A DNA stretch of 64,000 bases from Gammaproteobacteria bacterium. Its GTDB lineage: Bacteria > Pseudomonadota > Gammaproteobacteria > Pseudomonadales > Pseudohongiellaceae. Shown here piece after piece: positions 59,820 to 64,000 of the stretch; position 1 is the first letter of the stretch, and every line of letters begins with the position of its first letter. The position numbers and the translations under genes are program-made. The notes below the pieces were generated by a model, which saw only the letters and a list, made by a program, of their open reading frames with translations, searched no databases and was not told where the DNA came from. The stretch lies in the NCBI GenBank assembly GCA_030832825.1, contig JAURIJ010000006.1, positions 57,993 to 121,992 of the forward strand. The letters run 5' to 3'.

Positions 59820-61424
59820 TCAGACCAGGGGCGCGTAGAGGTCGCTGACATAGCGCCGCACCACGTCGTCCCAGGTGAAGCGCGTGTTGAGCGCGCCCTT
59901 GCGCAGGGCCGCCCAGGCCGCCGGCCTTGCCAGCATGGCCACGCCCTGCTGCACACAGTCCAGCATGGCCTCGGCCTGGGCGCGCGGTGTCTCGCCCGTG
60001 AAGGCCAGTCCGTTGCGCCCGTGCACTACCGTGTCCCGCAGGCCGCCCACGTGGTGGACGATGCAGGGCGTGCCGGCCCGCATGGCCAGCATCTGGGAGA
60101 TGCCGCAGGGCTCGAAGCTGCTGGGCATGAGGAAGAGATCGCCGGCGGCGTAGAGGGCCTGGGCCAGGTCCTCGGAGAAGCCGCGCAGGAAGAGGAAATT
60201 CTCGTGCCGCACCATGGCAGCGGTGAAGAAGTGCTCCAGCGCCTCGTCGCCACTGCCGATCATGATGAACACGCCGTCCTGCAAGTCGCGCAGCAACCGG
60301 TCCAGGGCCGTGCACTCGCCGCCCTGGCCGTCGTCCACGCTCTGCAGGAAGAGCTGCACCTTCTGACTGGTGAGGCGGCCGACCGAGGTTAGCGTGCACG
60401 CCACCGGACGGCGTCGGCGCCGCCACTGGGCCACGCGACGCTCGGCGTGGAAATGCGCAGCAGGCACGCTCTGGCGCTGCCCCACCCAGTCCAGCAGGGC
60501 CGCCTCGATCAGGTCGAGCAACTGCAGGCGGGTGCGATGCGGCGCAGGCGCCTGGCAGTAGTCGCAGCCGTTGAGGATGCCGAACAGGCGGCCGGCGTCG
60601 TGCACGGCCTGCAGATCCCGCTCCAGCCCTTCCCCGCCGATGAAACCGCGGGCAGGGTCAGTGGGCTCCAGGATCTCCCGCGCATAGTTCGGCGACACGG
60701 CATGCACGCGATCACTGAGGGTGATGCCGGCGCGCATGAGGTTCACGCAGTCCCAGTGCCGCGGGTCCTGGAGGCGCGCGAGATCGGGCACCAGATCGGG
60801 GAACCAGCTGTGCAGGGAGGAGCCATCGCCGGCCAGCGGCCGCACGCCCTGCAGGGAGAGATTGTGAATGCTGTAGACGGTGGGCAGCGCCTGCAGCGCC
60901 CGGTAGCGCGGCTGGCAGTGGCGCAGGATGGCGAGCATGGCGGCGTGCCAGTCATGCAGGTGCAGGCGGTCGATGCCGGCGATGCGCTGGTCGACGAGCA
61001 GCTGCGCCACGGCCACGCAGAACAGCGCGAACTTGTGTGCATCCGTGGCGAAAGGCCCGTAGTGATCATTGCAGTAGATGGCGCCTTCGCCGCAGGCACC
61101 GAACAAAGGGTGTTCCAGGACGTAATGGGCCACCTCGCCGGTCTTCGCGGCGCGTGGCCGCTTCCCGGCGCCCTTGCCGGTGCCGGCGGGCTCGACGCGA
61201 TGGACTTCCACCGGCTCCGGGCGGCCGCAGAAGGACACGTCCACCGTGCCCAGCAGACGGGAGGGGTTGCGCCGGCTCAGTGCCTGATAGCCCGGGGTGA
61301 TGACCGACACCGTGTGCCCGAGGGCCGCCAGGGCCAGCGGCACATCCCGGATCACATCGCCAATTCCCCCGACCTTGCCGCCCTGCAGTGCCCCGTTCTC
61401 GGCGGCAATCATCGCGATATGCAT
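59820..61424 (-). CDS. glgA: Glycogen synthase
   Basis: MHIAMIAAENGALQGGKVGGIGDVIRDVPLALAALGHTVSVITPGY, LMPSSFEPCGISQMLAMRAGTPCIVHHVGGLRDTV. Confidence 0.88.
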   Translation of the reverse strand: MHIAMIAAENGALQGGKVGGIGDVIRDVPLALAALGHTVSVITPGYQALSRRNPSRLLGTVDVSFCGRPEPVEVHRVEPAGTGKGAGKRPRAAKTGEVAHYVLEHPLFGACGEGAIYCNDHYGPFATDAHKFALFCVAVAQLLVDQRIAGIDRLHLHDWHAAMLAILRHCQPRYRALQALPTVYSIHNLSLQGVRPLAGDGSSLHSWFPDLVPDLARLQDPRHWDCVNLMRAGITLSDRVHAVSPNYAREILEPTDPARGFIGGEGLERDLQAVHDAGRLFGILNGCDYCQAPAPHRTRLQLLDLIEAALLDWVGQRQSVPAAHFHAERRVAQWRRRRRPVACTLTSVGRLTSQKVQLFLQSVDDGQGGECTALDRLLRDLQDGVFIMIGSGDEALEHFFTAAMVRHENFLFLRGFSEDLAQALYAAGDLFLMPSSFEPCGISQMLAMRAGTPCIVHHVGGLRDTVVHGRNGLAFTGETPRAQAEAMLDCVQQGVAMLARPAAWAALRKGALNTRFTWDDVVRRYVSDLYAPLV

Positions 61425-61434
61425 CTGTCCTGCC

Positions 61435-62703
61435 CTAGATTCCACCCACCGACTGCCCGAGCATCTCGCGAGTGACCAGGGTGACGCCCTTGGCCGTCAC
61501 CCGGAAGCCGTTTGCCACGTCCTGCTTGCGGTCGTAACCGATCACCGTGCCCTCGGGCACCGTGCAGCCACGGTCGATGATGACCTTGCGCAGCTTGCAG
61601 TGACGCGCAATGACGACATCAGGCAGGACCACTGCCTCTTCGATGGTGGAGTAGGAATGCACCCGCACGTTCGAGAAGAGCAGCGATTTTCGCACCGTGG
61701 AGCCGGAAATAATACAGCCGCTCGAGACCATGGAATCGATGGCCGCGCCGCGCCGATCGTCGTCGTCGAACACGAACTTGGCCGGCGGCAGCTGCTCCTG
61801 GAAGGTCCAGATCGGCCAGCGCGGGTCATACAGGTTCAGCGGCGGCGTGGGCGAGACCAGCTCCATGTTGGCCAGCCAATAGGAGTCCAGATTGCCCACG
61901 TCACGCCAGTAGGCAGTCTGCTCCGGAGCCGGGTCGGCGAAGCGATAGGCGAAGACTTTATGGTCGGCAATGATGGACGGAATGATGTTCTTGCCGAAGT
62001 CGTGGTCGGAGCCGGCATTGCGGGCATCCTTGCGCAGCTGCTCGAACAGGAACTCCGTCTTGAACACGTAGTTGCCCATGGACGCCAGGCACATGGCCGG
62101 ATTGTCCGGCACGCTCTGCGGCTGCGCCGGCTTCTCGTGGAAGGCCAGGATGCGCTGCTGGCGATCCACACTCATCACGCCGAAGTTGCCCGCCGCCTCC
62201 TCCAGCGGCACTTCCATGCAGGACACGGTCATGTCGGCATCGTGCTCGGCATGGAAGGCCAGCATCTCGCCGTAGTCCTGGCGGTAGATGTGGTCGCCGG
62301 AGAGGATCATCACGTACTCGGGAATCTCGCCCCGGATGATGTCGATGTTCTGGAACACCGCATCCGCCGTGCCCATGTACCAGTTGTCGGAATGGCGCTG
62401 GGACGCCGGCAGGATCTCCACACCCTCCCCCAGCTCCTTCTTGAAGTGCCCCCAGCCGCGCACCAGATGCTTGATCAGCGAGTGGGCCTTGTACTGCGTC
62501 ACCACCCCGACGCGGCGCACGCCCGAGTTGATGCAGTTGGAGAGCGGGAAGTCGATGATGCGGAACTTGCCGCCGAAGAACAGCGCGGGCTTGGCCCGCC
62601 AGTCGGTCAGTTCGTGCAGGCGCGAGCCCCGTCCGCCCGCCAGGATCAGGGCGTAGGTGTTGCGGGTGAGCTTGCTGACATAGCGCGGTCCGTGTTCAGT
62701 CAT
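61435..62703 (-). CDS. glgC: Glucose-1-phosphate adenylyltransferase
   Basis: [75 protein letters not shown]. Confidence 0.95.
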   Translation of the reverse strand: MTEHGPRYVSKLTRNTYALILAGGRGSRLHELTDWRAKPALFFGGKFRIIDFPLSNCINSGVRRVGVVTQYKAHSLIKHLVRGWGHFKKELGEGVEILPASQRHSDNWYMGTADAVFQNIDIIRGEIPEYVMILSGDHIYRQDYGEMLAFHAEHDADMTVSCMEVPLEEAAGNFGVMSVDRQQRILAFHEKPAQPQSVPDNPAMCLASMGNYVFKTEFLFEQLRKDARNAGSDHDFGKNIIPSIIADHKVFAYRFADPAPEQTAYWRDVGNLDSYWLANMELVSPTPPLNLYDPRWPIWTFQEQLPPAKFVFDDDDRRGAAIDSMVSSGCIISGSTVRKSLLFSNVRVHSYSTIEEAVVLPDVVIARHCKLRKVIIDRGCTVPEGTVIGYDRKQDVANGFRVTAKGVTLVTREMLGQSVGGI

Positions 62704-62736
62704 GGGCACCTCGAGTGTGAGTAAAGTGGCTGCGGG

Positions 62737-64000
<1,264 letters not shown>

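Noticed and set aside
58659-60426. Long ORFs 58659-60392 (+) and 58882-60426 (-) across the EamA/glgA junction
   Set aside because: Arg/His/Gln- or Gly/Ala/Arg-rich shadow translations; EamA (58950-59810) and glgA (59820-61424) have clear motifs in other frames.

Overview
The window looks like an ordinary, densely coded gammaproteobacterial chromosome segment. No lineage call below class is attempted. It contains about 58 protein-coding genes, one tRNA-Ser(UGA) and several intrinsic-terminator hairpins. No CRISPR array, rRNA, prophage, transposase or recognisable defence system was seen. Core blocks, in order: gor C-terminus (truncated at the left edge)-copA; a lone tyrosine recombinase; prc; a run of exported enzymes (DUF5916/CBM9-like, tandem VOC, amidohydrolase, alpha/beta hydrolase, PQQ dehydrogenase); tRNA-Ser; yccA-tusDCBE-purC; cysG-serS-crcB-rarA-lolA-ftsK; trxB-aat-bpt-infA; clpA/clpS; cspD; monomeric icd; rluE; moaE-moaD-moaC; nudJ-like-mnmA-hflD-purB-roxA-like; pabB; thrH; cysH/cysB; argD; mtnC; rlmI; cmoM/M16 peptidase; glgA-glgC-glgP (truncated at the right edge). 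I did not find a convincing new multi-gene system. The observations most worth following up are: (i) two nested-palindrome elements plus a REP-like unit in the 580-bp gap between the M16 peptidase and EamA genes, sharing a 37-nt core in opposite orientation while their differing arms stay palindromic; (ii) a patatin-like phospholipase gene interrupted by a single in-frame TAG; (iii) a perfect 19-bp-stem hairpin without a T-tract downstream of copA; and (iv) a stand-alone secretin-N-like exported protein and a PTP-like protein with a non-canonical P-loop. Start codons are chosen by eye and may be off by a few codons.
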